DNA from: Shinella zoogloeoides
GTDB taxonomy: Bacteria > Pseudomonadota > Alphaproteobacteria > Rhizobiales > Rhizobiaceae
DNA length: 64,000 bases
Reading direction: 5' to 3'
Assembly (NCBI RefSeq): GCF_003574625.1
Contig: NZ_QNUJ01000003.1
Span: forward strand, 248,001 to 312,000
Positions 10,518 to 19,168 of this stretch are shown here, piece by piece. A program made the translations under genes and the position numbers. Every line of letters starts with the position of its first letter. Position 1 is the first letter of the stretch. The notes under the pieces are model-generated. The model made no database searches. It saw nothing but the letters and a program-made list of their open reading frames with translations, and was not told the DNA's origin.

Positions 10518-11096
10518 TCAGAGCCACTTGGGCGCGTTCGTCCGTTCATGCGCGCGCAGTTTTTCGATGAGGCTTGCCGGATCGCTGTCGACGGCGATGC
10601 TTCCGCGGTGCGCGGCAGGCAGGAACTTCGTCTCGACCATCCTGTCGAGAAAGGCGAGGAAGGGCGAGAAGAAGCCCGCCACGTTCAGGAGGCCGGCGGG
10701 TTTGTCCATTTCGCCGAGCTGGTTCATGGACCAAACGACCATCAGTTCCTCGACCGTTCCGATCCCGCCCGGCAGCACGACGAAGGCGTCGGCCAGCTCG
10801 ATCATGCGCGCCTTGCGGATGCCGAGGGTCGGCACGATCTCGTGGCGGGTGAGGTCGGGATGGGAGTGCCCGCGTGCATGGAGGCTCTCGGTGATGACGC
10901 CATGGACCGTGCCGCCGCCGGCAAGGACGGCGTCCGCCACGACGGTCATCAGCCCCTTGGTCGTGCCGCCATAGACGAGGGCGATGCCGGCTTCCGCGAG
11001 CGCCGTGCCGAGCGCCCTTGCGCCGTCCACATAGGCGTCGCCTTCGCCGGTGTTCGATCCGCAGAATACGGCAATCGTGCCGAGCGTCTTCGTCAT
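10518..11096 (-). CDS. LOG-family protein (TIGR00730, cytokinin-riboside phosphoribohydrolase-like)
   Basis: A 192-residue Rossmann-like protein. The LOG signature PGGIGTVEE lies near residue 105, and GGTTKGLMTVVAD near residue 55 forms the nucleotide pocket. Such proteins hydrolyse nucleotide 5'-monophosphates to the free base and ribose 5-phosphate and are often mislabelled lysine decarboxylases. The ATG at 11096 is chosen because AAAGGAAC precedes it; an upstream in-frame ATG would add nine charged residues. It lies 23 bases downstream of the MFS exporter gene and is probably co-transcribed. The physiological nucleotide is unknown. Confidence 0.88.
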   Translation of the reverse strand: MTKTLGTIAVFCGSNTGEGDAYVDGARALGTALAEAGIALVYGGTTKGLMTVVADAVLAGGGTVHGVITESLHARGHSHPDLTRHEIVPTLGIRKARMIELADAFVVLPGGIGTVEELMVVWSMNQLGEMDKPAGLLNVAGFFSPFLAFLDRMVETKFLPAAHRGSIAVDSDPASLIEKLRAHERTNAPKWL

Positions 11097-11119
11097 GGCC
11101 TGTTCCTTTCGTTCGGCGT

Positions 11120-12433
11120 TCAATCCCCGTGCCCGCTGTAGCGCAACAGCGCGGGAACGCGAAGCGCCAGAAAGGCGAGGAAGGTTGCGAGCAGCGTTCC
11201 GCTGATCAACGCCACATGGGTGATACCGATGAGCTCGGCCGCCGCGCCGAGCATGATGCTGGCAAGCGGCATGACGCCAATGGTCAATTCCTGGATGCCC
11301 ATGACGCGGCCCTGCACATGCGGCTCCGTCATCATCAGCATCAGCGTCGTCTGCAGGATGCCGAAGGGCGCCGCGACAAGGCCGATGAGAACCATTAGCG
11401 CGAAGGAAAGGGGCACGGAGGAACAGAGGGCGAAGACTGCCCAGAGCGCGCCCCAGATCGCCGTGCCCAGCACGAAGAGGCCGCCCTTGAAGCGGAAGTC
11501 GCCGAGCGCCGCGACGATCACCGAACCGGCGAGGCCACCCATCCCGGCGCAGGCCAGCAGCCAGCCGAGGCCGCTCGGCGAAAGCCCCAGATGCTCCTTG
11601 GCGATGACGGGCATGAAACCCTGATAGATCGGCCAGAGCAGGATGTTGGCGGCAAAGGTGACGAGCAGCACGGAACCGAGAAGGCGGTTCGAGAGGACCG
11701 TGCTGAAACCGGCCGAAAGCAGAATCCGGAGTTTCTGGGGACCGATGGCCTCATGGCTGTTCTTCACCTGCCGGAGCGGCCAGAGCGCGAGGAAGGCAAC
11801 GAGATACCAGAGCGCCGAGATCGCCAGCGCCGCAGCCGCCCCGAAGGCGGCGATCATCGCGCCGCCAAGCGCCGGGCCGATCACCTGCGTCATGCTCAGG
11901 ACGATGGAGTTGAGCGCATTGGCATTGCTGAGGCTCCTTCGCCCGACAAGCTCGCTGACGAGCGTGAAGCGCGCCGGCTGCGAGGGGGATTGTGCAAGGC
12001 CGATGCAGAACCCCGCCGCAACGAGGCCGGCAAAGGATATGCTGTCCAGCGCCACGAGAAGGGCGACGACGGTCAGGACGCAGAACGCCCAGCCCGACGC
12101 AACGAGCAGCAGCCGCGGCCGGTTGAAGCGGTCGGAGATCACGCCGGCAAGGGGCCCGAGCATCAGCGGCGAAAGCCGCGCCGCGGTGAAGATGGCGACG
12201 GAGAATTCCGAGCCCGTCATCTCGAAGACCAGCCAGCCGAGCACGAGGGTCTGCGTCCAAACGCCGGCAAAGAAGAAGAGGTTGGAAACCCACAGCAGCC
12301 GATAGCGGGGATAAAGGATGAGCGAAGAGGCGACCCGGCCGAGGAGACCGGCGGGCACGGCACGGGGCATCGGCAATTCCAGCGCCGCGCTGGTGGCATC
12401 CTCGGCAAGAGCGGTGGTCTCGGATCGCGGCAT
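11120..12433 (-). CDS. MFS transporter, DHA3/EntS-like
   Basis: A 437-residue membrane protein with about 12 hydrophobic segments. The start is at 12433, where AGGAAG sits 8 bases upstream. Features fitting the DHA3 drug/siderophore exporter group are the N-terminal FAGVWTQTLVLGWLVFEMTGS, and LAGVISDRFNRPRLL, which matches MFS motif A after TM2. The Pro-Ser-Gln stretch AQSPSQPARFTLVSELV is also typical of this group. It probably exports a small molecule by proton antiport. No substrate can be given from sequence. The gene converges with nothing and shares its strand with the LOG-family gene. Confidence 0.85.
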   Translation of the reverse strand: MPRSETTALAEDATSAALELPMPRAVPAGLLGRVASSLILYPRYRLLWVSNLFFFAGVWTQTLVLGWLVFEMTGSEFSVAIFTAARLSPLMLGPLAGVISDRFNRPRLLLVASGWAFCVLTVVALLVALDSISFAGLVAAGFCIGLAQSPSQPARFTLVSELVGRRSLSNANALNSIVLSMTQVIGPALGGAMIAAFGAAAALAISALWYLVAFLALWPLRQVKNSHEAIGPQKLRILLSAGFSTVLSNRLLGSVLLVTFAANILLWPIYQGFMPVIAKEHLGLSPSGLGWLLACAGMGGLAGSVIVAALGDFRFKGGLFVLGTAIWGALWAVFALCSSVPLSFALMVLIGLVAAPFGILQTTLMLMMTEPHVQGRVMGIQELTIGVMPLASIMLGAAAELIGITHVALISGTLLATFLAFLALRVPALLRYSGHGD

Positions 12434-12772
12434 GTTCGGCTTCCTGCACTGCGGCCAAGCGCCCGCCGGCGCGGAGGGCGGGTACGGCATGTCCGTATCG
12501 ATGTGTTCGGCGTGACGACGTCCCTGCGGGTGGCGACGGGACGGAAGGGGAGGCCGGTTCGATATCCGGCCGCCTGTTTATAGGCGCGCGCATCCGGTTT
12601 CCGAAATTAAATCTCCCGATGCCTTTCATTGAATTGCTGAATGACGCCCCGGCGCGGGCAGCCGCGATCATTCTTTGGTGAGGACCGGCGAAATCCCGCA
12701 GGGAGGCGTTGTCTTCGCCCTATCCGCATGGTATGCATCTCTATCATTAGCCCCCTAATAGTAGCTTCCTCT
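12434..12772. other. 339-base divergent intergenic region
   Basis: This region separates the MFS exporter (minus) from the marR-emrAB operon (plus). It holds a SlyA-like palindrome next to the marR start, listed separately. A TATAAA-type box on the minus strand near 12574 could serve the MFS gene, with only a weak -35. An AT-rich patch occurs at 12602-12635. I see no gene: short open frames here lack ribosome sites and start within the region without continuing into a recognisable product. Confidence 0.5.
12746..12759. promoter_or_regulatory. SlyA/MarR-type operator upstream of marR-emrAB
   Basis: The palindrome ATTAGCCCCCTAAT has 5-base arms and a 4-base spacer, giving TTAG-N4-CTAA. This is the spacing and core of the established SlyA box TTAGCAAGCTAA. 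It ends 13 bases before the marR ATG, so a bound repressor would cover the transcription or translation start. Autorepression is inferred. Confidence 0.6.
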
Positions 12773-13231
12773 ATGAGTGCCCATTCCCTCGCTCTGCTGG
12801 CCGACATCGCGCGCCTCGTGCGCAAGCGATTCGAACAGCGGGCGCAAAGCCTCGGCCTGACGCGATCGCAGTGGCGCACGCTCGCCTATCTGTCGAAGAA
12901 CGAGGGCATTCATCAGGGCGGATTGGCGGAGCTTCTGGAAATCGAGCCGATCGCGCTGGTGCGCGTTCTCGACAAGCTTGCCGAGCGCGGATTGATCGAG
13001 CGCCGGCGCCATCCCTCCGACCGGCGCATCTGGCTCCTCTACCTGCGCGACGAGGTGCGTCCGCTGCTGGCCGAAATCCACGAACTGGCCGATGCGACGC
13101 GCGCCGAGGCGCTGCTCGGCATCGCGCCGGAGCGGCTCGACGAAACATTCACTGTGCTTTCCGAAATAAAGGCGAACCTCGTCCTGGCCTGCGAGGCGCC
13201 GACTGGCGAAAAAGAGCAAGAGCATGACTGA
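12773..13231 (+). CDS. MarR-family regulator (EmrR/SlyA-like)
   Basis: A 152-residue winged-helix regulator. The region LTRSQWRTLAYLSKNEGIHQ leads into the recognition helix around EIEPIALVRVLDKL, and the wing RRRHPSDRRIWLL is typical of SlyA/MarR proteins. I chose the ATG at 12773, which begins the usual N-terminal dimer helix; longer frames have no family support. Its 3' end overlaps emrA by 8 bases, so it is the first gene of an efflux operon and probably senses the exported compounds. The operator just upstream supports autorepression. Confidence 0.88.
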   Translation: MSAHSLALLADIARLVRKRFEQRAQSLGLTRSQWRTLAYLSKNEGIHQGGLAELLEIEPIALVRVLDKLAERGLIERRRHPSDRRIWLLYLRDEVRPLLAEIHELADATRAEALLGIAPERLDETFTVLSEIKANLVLACEAPTGEKEQEHD

Positions 13232-14447
13232 CAAGCCCACCTTCCGCGTCATCACCGACGCCGATGCCGAAAATGCCGCCGACAGAGGCGAGACCCTGGA
13301 GGCGCAAGGTACGGTCGCCGAAGCGCCGTCCCCCGTTTCCGGCGCGACTGCCGAGGCAGTGCCCGCACCCGAGCTGCCGCGCCGCCGGCGCTCGCTCACC
13401 CGGCCGGTCCTCTTCGCCCTGCTCCCGGTCGCCCTCGTAGTAGGCGGCTATTATTACGTCACCGGCGGGCAGGTCATGGCGACCGACAATGCCTATATCC
13501 AGGCGGACATGGTGGGCATCGCGACCGACGTCTCGGGCATCGTCGAGCGCATCGACGTACATGAGAACGAGGCGGTGAAGGCCGGCCAGCCGCTCTTCAC
13601 CCTGCGGCCCGATGCCTTCCGCATCACGCTCGAAGGCGCCAAGGCGCAGCTCGGCGTCCAGCGGAACCAGATCGAGAACCTCAAGGCGAGCTACCGCCAG
13701 TCGCTGGCGGAGATCACGCAGGCGGAAGCGGACCTGCCCTATTTCCAGGCGCAGTTCGACCGCCAGCAGAGCCTGCTGAACGGCGGAAGCGCCAGCCGCT
13801 CGGCCTATGACGAAGCCAAGCACAATCTCGACACCGCGCGCCAGAAGGTTTCCGTGAGCAAGGCCGAGGCCGCCGTCACGCTCGCCCAGCTCGGCGGCGA
13901 CGCCGACCGGCCGGCCGAGGAATATCCGCTCTATCTCCAGGCGAAATCCAGCGTGGACAACGCCCAGCGCGAACTCGACCATACCGTCGTGCGTGCGCCC
14001 TTCGACGGCGTCGTCACCAATGTCAACGCGCTACAGGTCGGCTCCTACCTTCAGGCCTCGCAGCAGGCGTTCTCGCTGGTCTCGACCAACCGCCTGTGGA
14101 TCGCGGCCAATCCCAAGGAGACCGAGCTGACCTATGTGAAGCCCGGCCAGGAGGCCACGATCTATGTCGACACCTATCCGGGCGTTTCCTGGAAGGGCAA
14201 GGTCGAGAGCATCAGCCCGGCCTCCGGCTCGTCCTTCTCGCTCCTGCCGGCGCAGAACACCTCCGGCAACTGGGTCAAGGTCGTGCAGCGCATTCCCATG
14301 CGCGTGAGCATCGAGGATGCCGAAGGCAAGCCGCCGCTGCGCGTGGGCATGAGCACCGTCGTCGATATCGACACTGGCCACGCCCGCGGCCTGCCGGATT
14401 CCATCCAGGGCATGCTGGACAGCATCAGCGGCAAGAAACATGGCTAG
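13224..14447 (+). CDS. emrA: EmrA/HlyD-type periplasmic adaptor subunit
   Basis: A 407-residue membrane fusion protein. It has a long acidic, alanine-rich cytoplasmic N-terminus (residues 1-50), one membrane anchor (about 57-78), a lipoyl half-motif (VSGIVERIDVHENEAVKAGQPLF) and a coiled-coil hairpin (about 135-215). The second lipoyl half (VRAPFDGVVTNVNALQVG) and a beta barrel complete it. It joins the inner-membrane pump encoded next to an outer-membrane TolC channel. It overlaps marR by 8 bases and emrB by 8 bases, indicating tight co-translation. The extended N-terminus is longer than in E. coli EmrA. Confidence 0.9.
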   Translation: MTDKPTFRVITDADAENAADRGETLEAQGTVAEAPSPVSGATAEAVPAPELPRRRRSLTRPVLFALLPVALVVGGYYYVTGGQVMATDNAYIQADMVGIATDVSGIVERIDVHENEAVKAGQPLFTLRPDAFRITLEGAKAQLGVQRNQIENLKASYRQSLAEITQAEADLPYFQAQFDRQQSLLNGGSASRSAYDEAKHNLDTARQKVSVSKAEAAVTLAQLGGDADRPAEEYPLYLQAKSSVDNAQRELDHTVVRAPFDGVVTNVNALQVGSYLQASQQAFSLVSTNRLWIAANPKETELTYVKPGQEATIYVDTYPGVSWKGKVESISPASGSSFSLLPAQNTSGNWVKVVQRIPMRVSIEDAEGKPPLRVGMSTVVDIDTGHARGLPDSIQGMLDSISGKKHG

Positions 14448-15984
14448 TTCCACGGACGCACCGACCGTCATCGTGGCCAATCGCGGCGCGATCACGGCCT
14501 GCGTCATCCTCGCCGTCATCATGCAGGCGCTGGACACGACCATCGCCAATGTCGCGCTGCCCTTCATCCAGGGCAGCGTGTCGGCGTCGGCCGACCAGAT
14601 CAACTGGGTGCTGACCTCCTATATCGTGGCGGCCGCCATCATGACGCCGCCCTCGGGCTTCCTTGCGGCCAAGTTCGGCCGCAAGCGGGTACTGCTGACG
14701 GCCATTGCCGGCTTCGTCTTCGCCTCGGTCCTCTGCGGCCTTGCGCAGTCGCTCAACCAGATCGTCGCCTTCCGCCTGTTGCAGGGCCTGTTCGGCGCGG
14801 CGTTGGTGCCGCTGTCGCAGGGCATCCTGCTCGATATCTACACGGTCGAGGAACGCGGCTCGGCCATGGCGCTCTTCGGCGTCTCGGTGATGGTCGGGCC
14901 TGTGCTCGGGCCGGTCATCGGCGGCTGGCTCACCGACAATATCAGCTGGCGCTGGGTGTTCTACATCAACGTGCCGATCGGCGCGCTCGCCTTTGCCGGC
15001 ATCGTCATCTTCGTGAACGAGACCCTGCGGGACGCGCTTGCCAAGCTCGACTGGTTCGGCTTCGGCATGATGAGTCTCTTCATCGGCGCGCTACAGCTCT
15101 TCCTCGACCGTGGCGAGCAGCTCGACTGGTTCTCCTCCGGCGAAATCCTCGTCGAGGCCATCATCTGCGCGGCGGCCTTCTATCTTCTCGTCGTGCATAC
15201 GCTGACGTCCGAGAAATCCTTCGTCAATCCGCGGCTTTTCCTCGACCAGAACTTCGCCGTCAGCATGATCTTCATCTTCGTGATCGGCATCACCTATCTG
15301 GCGTCGCTGGCGCTGATGACGCCCTATCTCCAGACGCTGATGGGCTATCCGGTCATCACCGCCGGCATCGTCATGGGGCCGCGCGGCCTCGGCACCATGC
15401 TGTGCATGTTCCTGATCGGGCGACTGATCGGCAAGGTGGATACGCGAATCCTGCTTTCCGCCGGCCTCGGGCTGACGGCCTGGGCGATGTACGACATGAC
15501 CGCCTGGACGCCGGACGTCTCGCAATGGACCATCGTTTCCGTCGGCTTCGTGCAGGGCGCCGGCCTCGGCTTCCTCTTCGTGCCGCTGACGACCATGGCC
15601 TTCTCGACCCTGCCGCCGGAGATGCGCGGAGACGGTACGGGCCTCTACAACCTTTCGCGAAACATCGGCTCGTCCGTCGGCATCTCGCTGGTGACGGCGC
15701 TGATCACCGAGAGCGTGCAGAGCAATCACGAAAGCATCGCCGCCTATGTGACGCCGTTCAACCACGCCTTCAACAATCCGGCCGTGCAGCAGCATCTCAA
15801 CCCGCTGACGGAGGCCGGGCGCGCCGCGCTCGACAGCACCATCACCCTGCAGGCAACGATCATCGCCTATATGGACGATTTCAAGCTGCTGATGCTGCTC
15901 TCGCTTGCCGTCATGCCGCTCGTCCTGCTGCTCAAGAAGCCGCAAGCGGCCCCGGCGCTCGATCACAGCGCGGTGGTGGACTAG
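14440..15984 (+). CDS. emrB: EmrB/QacA-type DHA2 multidrug MFS transporter
   Basis: A 514-residue transporter with about 14 transmembrane segments. The DHA2 motif LDTTIANVALPFIQGSVS is in TM1, and a motif C-like GPVLGPVIGGWLTD in TM5 marks antiporters. It works with the EmrA adaptor encoded immediately upstream to expel hydrophobic toxicants using the proton gradient. It is the last gene of the operon. Only 15 bases separate it from the convergent M20 hydrolase gene, and that gap can form a short GC hairpin (CGGGC/GCCCG) that may act as a weak terminator. Confidence 0.92.
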   Translation: MASSTDAPTVIVANRGAITACVILAVIMQALDTTIANVALPFIQGSVSASADQINWVLTSYIVAAAIMTPPSGFLAAKFGRKRVLLTAIAGFVFASVLCGLAQSLNQIVAFRLLQGLFGAALVPLSQGILLDIYTVEERGSAMALFGVSVMVGPVLGPVIGGWLTDNISWRWVFYINVPIGALAFAGIVIFVNETLRDALAKLDWFGFGMMSLFIGALQLFLDRGEQLDWFSSGEILVEAIICAAAFYLLVVHTLTSEKSFVNPRLFLDQNFAVSMIFIFVIGITYLASLALMTPYLQTLMGYPVITAGIVMGPRGLGTMLCMFLIGRLIGKVDTRILLSAGLGLTAWAMYDMTAWTPDVSQWTIVSVGFVQGAGLGFLFVPLTTMAFSTLPPEMRGDGTGLYNLSRNIGSSVGISLVTALITESVQSNHESIAAYVTPFNHAFNNPAVQQHLNPLTEAGRAALDSTITLQATIIAYMDDFKLLMLLSLAVMPLVLLLKKPQAAPALDHSAVVD

Positions 15985-15999
15985 CCGGGCAGCGGCCCG

Positions 16000-17220
16000 T
16001 CACCGGCTGAGCTTCGTAGCGACGTCGAGGAGCACGTTGGCGCCGGCGACGAGATCGGCCTCGTCGGTATGTTCGGCCGGATTGTGGCTGATGCCGCCCT
16101 TCGACGGTACAAAGATCATCGCCGAAGGGGCGATGCGGGCGATCATCTGCGCATCATGCCCCGCGCCCGATGTCATGCGCCGGCAGCTCAGCTGGCGTCC
16201 CGCCGCCGATGCCTCGATAGCCGTCACGATTTCCGGCGCGAAGGCAACGGGCTGGAAGCGCGCCAGACGCTCCGTCGATATCTCGAAGCCTTCGCCCTGC
16301 AGTTTCTTCAGAAAGGCATCGAGCGCGGTTTCCTGTCCCTTGAGCCTTTCTTCATCGGGATTGCGCAGATCGACCGTGAAGATCGCTGCCGAGGGAATGA
16401 CGTTGATCGCATTGGGCTCGAAGCGGATCGTACCGACCGTCGCGACCGCACCCGGCGTTTCGCGGGCAAGCCGGTCGAGGAAGGCGAGCGTGCGGCCGGC
16501 GGCAACGCCGGCGTCGCGGCGCATCGCCATGGGCGTCGTGCCAGCGTGGTTGGCCATGCCGCCGATGGTGATCCTCTGCCAGGAAATGCCCTGCAGGTTC
16601 TCGACCGCCCCGATCGGAGCTCCTTCCGCCTCGAGGATTGGTCCCTGCTCTATATGGAGTTCGATATAGGCATGCGGCCTGAGGAAGCCCGGTTCGCGCG
16701 TCCCGGCATAGCCGATGCGCGCCAGCTCCACCCCGAGCGTCGTGCCGTCGCTGCCGATGGTGGCGAGCGCATCGTCCGCGCCGAGCCCTCCGGCCGCGAC
16801 CAGGCTGCCCATCATGTCGGGCGCATAGCGCACGCCTTCCTCGTTGGTATAGGCGACGACGGCAAGAGGCCGCGAGGGGCGAAAACCTGCCTGCTGCATC
16901 GCCTCGATCACGGCAAGGCCCGAAAGAACGCCGTAGCAGCCGTCATAGATACCCGCGTCGATCACCGTATCGATATGGGAGCCCATGACGACCGGGTCGC
17001 CGGAGGCGCCCTCCGGCTCCCACAGGCCATGAATGTTGCCGATGCGGTCGATTTCGATGCGGAGGCCGGCTTCCCCGAGCCACGCGCACAGAAGATCCCG
17101 TCCCACCCGGTCGGCATCGGTCGCGGCAAGGCGGCAGAGCCGGCCGGCCTCGTCCCGCCCCGTATCGCCAAGCGCCTTCAGGCGGGCAGTCAGACGGGCG
17201 GCGTCGATGGCGGCGATCAT
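16000..17220 (-). CDS. M20 zinc hydrolase, allantoate/N-carbamoyl amino acid amidohydrolase type
   Basis: A 406-residue member of the hydantoinase/carbamoylase M20 group. Metal ligands appear in GSHIDTVIDAGIYDG (residues about 80-95) and in HIEQGPILE, with the dimer-domain motif MANHAGTTPM. Such enzymes remove a carbamoyl or ureido group from amino acid derivatives. It overlaps the diaminopropionate ammonia-lyase gene by 4 bases (ATGA). The same pairing occurs in E. coli as ygeX-ygeY, which suggests that the hydrolase releases the diamino acid that the lyase then splits. The exact acyl or carbamoyl substrate is not known. Confidence 0.85.
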   Translation of the reverse strand: MIAAIDAARLTARLKALGDTGRDEAGRLCRLAATDADRVGRDLLCAWLGEAGLRIEIDRIGNIHGLWEPEGASGDPVVMGSHIDTVIDAGIYDGCYGVLSGLAVIEAMQQAGFRPSRPLAVVAYTNEEGVRYAPDMMGSLVAAGGLGADDALATIGSDGTTLGVELARIGYAGTREPGFLRPHAYIELHIEQGPILEAEGAPIGAVENLQGISWQRITIGGMANHAGTTPMAMRRDAGVAAGRTLAFLDRLARETPGAVATVGTIRFEPNAINVIPSAAIFTVDLRNPDEERLKGQETALDAFLKKLQGEGFEISTERLARFQPVAFAPEIVTAIEASAAGRQLSCRRMTSGAGHDAQMIARIAPSAMIFVPSKGGISHNPAEHTDEADLVAGANVLLDVATKLSR

Positions 17221-18428
17221 GCAGCGCCTCCGTTGCGGACGGCTTCGGGGCTGCGGCCGACGATCCTCTCGTAGAGGGCTGGGTCGGTCGCGCCTTCCGT
17301 GTTGACGATGAGCACGCGCGCCTTGCTGTCGAGACCGATCCGGGCGGCAAGCGCGGGGTCGCGAAGCGCCGTCAGAAGACCCGCCAGCCCGGCACTTCCG
17401 CTTTCGCCGGCAACGATGGCGGGGTCCTCGCCGACGGGATTGGCGAGGCGGCGCATCGCCTCCGGCGCGACATCCTCCTCGACCGTCATGAAGCCATCCG
17501 CGACCCGCTCGAGGACACGGAAGGCGACCAGCGACGGCTCATAGCATTCCAGCATCGCCATGATGGTCGGCTCTCCCTCTTCCACCTTGACCACATGGCC
17601 CGCGCGGGCGCTCTCATAAATGCTGGCGGCGCGCGCCGGATCGACCACCGTGACATGCGGACGATTATCGCCGAGCGCCATCGCCATATGCCCGCTGACC
17701 GCAGCGGCAAAGCCGCCGACGCCGGCCTGGAGAAAGACATGGGTCGGGGGTTCGGCAAGCGAGGCGAGGGCTTCGCGAACCAATGCGGTATAGCCCTGCG
17801 ACACGAGGCCGGGAGCGTATTCATAGCCGGGCCATGAGGTGTCGGAGAGGATCGTCCAGCCCTCTTCGGTTGCCACGCGCGCGGCTTCGGCAACGGAGAC
17901 GTCGTAATTCCCGTCGACGCGCACCATTTTCGCACCGAAGCGGGCGATGGCCTCGATGCGGGCATCGCTGACGCCGGAATGGACGAAGATCACCGCGCGG
18001 GCGCCCATCAGCGCCGCGCCCTGTGCAACCGACCGGCCGTGATTGCCATCGGTCGCGCAGGCAAAGGTCATGGTCGCGGCGATGGCGCGGACCTCGTCCG
18101 ACATGAGTTCAGCGATGGGGACGGGGCGGCCAAGGTGGCGCTCGGCCTCCTCCTTCACCAGGATCATCAGCGCATAGGCGCCGCCCAGTGCCTTGAAGGA
18201 GCCGAGGCCGAGGCGAAAGCCCTCGTCCTTGACATATAGGGCCCCGATGCCGAGTTCGGCGGCAAGGCCGGGCAGCGTGTGGAGCGGCGTCGCATCGTTG
18301 TTCTCGCGAAGGGCGAGGACCTGCGCCACCCGCCCGGCCGCCGCGATGCCCAGCGTTTCGGCGTCGCGTGCGTCCAGCGGTTGCCGATAACCGGGCAGGG
18401 TGTTCGTCAAATAGGGCAAGGTGGGCAT
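17217..18428 (-). CDS. dpaL: diaminopropionate ammonia-lyase
   Basis: A 403-residue fold-type II PLP enzyme. The Schiff-base lysine is K79 in GSFKALGGAYA. The family-specific acidic residues are present in CATDGNHGRSVA and in SDTSWPGYEYAPG, matching the two catalytic aspartates described for E. coli DAPAL. It converts 2,3-diaminopropionate to pyruvate and two ammonia. It is coupled to the M20 hydrolase downstream and lies 139 bases from an Lrp regulator upstream. An ectoine-type EutB lyase is a less likely reading, because EutB is shorter and threonine dehydratase-like. Confidence 0.85.
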   Translation of the reverse strand: MPTLPYLTNTLPGYRQPLDARDAETLGIAAAGRVAQVLALRENNDATPLHTLPGLAAELGIGALYVKDEGFRLGLGSFKALGGAYALMILVKEEAERHLGRPVPIAELMSDEVRAIAATMTFACATDGNHGRSVAQGAALMGARAVIFVHSGVSDARIEAIARFGAKMVRVDGNYDVSVAEAARVATEEGWTILSDTSWPGYEYAPGLVSQGYTALVREALASLAEPPTHVFLQAGVGGFAAAVSGHMAMALGDNRPHVTVVDPARAASIYESARAGHVVKVEEGEPTIMAMLECYEPSLVAFRVLERVADGFMTVEEDVAPEAMRRLANPVGEDPAIVAGESGSAGLAGLLTALRDPALAARIGLDSKARVLIVNTEGATDPALYERIVGRSPEAVRNGGAA

Positions 18429-18567
18429 CGGTGTCTCCTCGGGCAGATATCGGATGAAGGATATTTCAACGGAGGAGAGAAAGGCGCTGTGTTTTGCGAC
18501 CTTCGATGCATTTCTGTTTCGTTCAGGCCGGGGCGGGCTGACTTTTGTTCCGCGCCACGCAGGAACG

Positions 18568-19056
18568 TCACTCCAGCGGAATGCTCAATCCCACCTTGAC
18601 GCGCTCCATGGAAACGAACGTCCGGAAGCGTTTCACATTGTTGTTGCCGAAAAAGAGCCTTCGCGTCAGCGCCTCGTAATCCGACATCGCGCGCACGATG
18701 ACGATCAGGATGAAATCCGCCTCTCCCGTCACATAATAGCATTGCTGCACCTCCGGCGCGGCGGCGAAGGAGCGTTTGGCGGCGTCGTAAAGCTCTGCGC
18801 GCTCGCTTTCCATCTCCACTTCGACGAAAAGCGTGATCGACCGGTCGACCCTCGCCGGATCGACGAGCGCGACATTGGCCCTGATGACCCCGATCTCCTC
18901 CATGCGCCGGATGCGGCGCTGGACGGCCGGCGCGGAGAGGTGGATCATCTCTGCGATGGTTCGCTGCGGCGTCTTGTTGTCCCGCTGCAGGATGTCGAGG
19001 ATCTTCAGGTCCAGCCGGTCGAGCTCGGCGGAACCGCGTGTCGGCTTCTCGCTCAT
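18568..19056 (-). CDS. Lrp/AsnC-family regulator
   Basis: A 162-residue regulator. An N-terminal helix-turn-helix (LDRLDLKILDILQRDNKTP, then SAPAVQRRIRRMEEIG) precedes a RAM/AsnC ligand domain with the VQQCYYVTGEADFILIV strand. The start at 19056 has AAAGG about 9 bases upstream; the longer frame would add 20 basic residues without a ribosome site. It sits between the dpaL-M20 pair and the doeA-type operon, all on the same strand. Lrp proteins (DoeX/AsnR) are a known fixture of ectoine catabolic loci, so it may respond to a diamino acid intermediate. Confidence 0.87.
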   Translation of the reverse strand: MSEKPTRGSAELDRLDLKILDILQRDNKTPQRTIAEMIHLSAPAVQRRIRRMEEIGVIRANVALVDPARVDRSITLFVEVEMESERAELYDAAKRSFAAAPEVQQCYYVTGEADFILIVIVRAMSDYEALTRRLFFGNNNVKRFRTFVSMERVKVGLSIPLE

Positions 19057-19168
19057 CTTCAGCGCCTTTCGCAACGAAATTGCGTGGCTGCGCCGGATTT
19101 CCGGCGCAGCTTTCACATGGTGCCGAGCATTATTTCATCTGCCGCTGCAAGTCATCCTGCGCGCGAGG

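Noticed and set aside
17217-18428. Reading this gene as ectoine-specific EutB or as threonine dehydratase
   Set aside because: The length of 403 residues, TDGNHGR and DTSWPGYE motifs fit diaminopropionate ammonia-lyase better.
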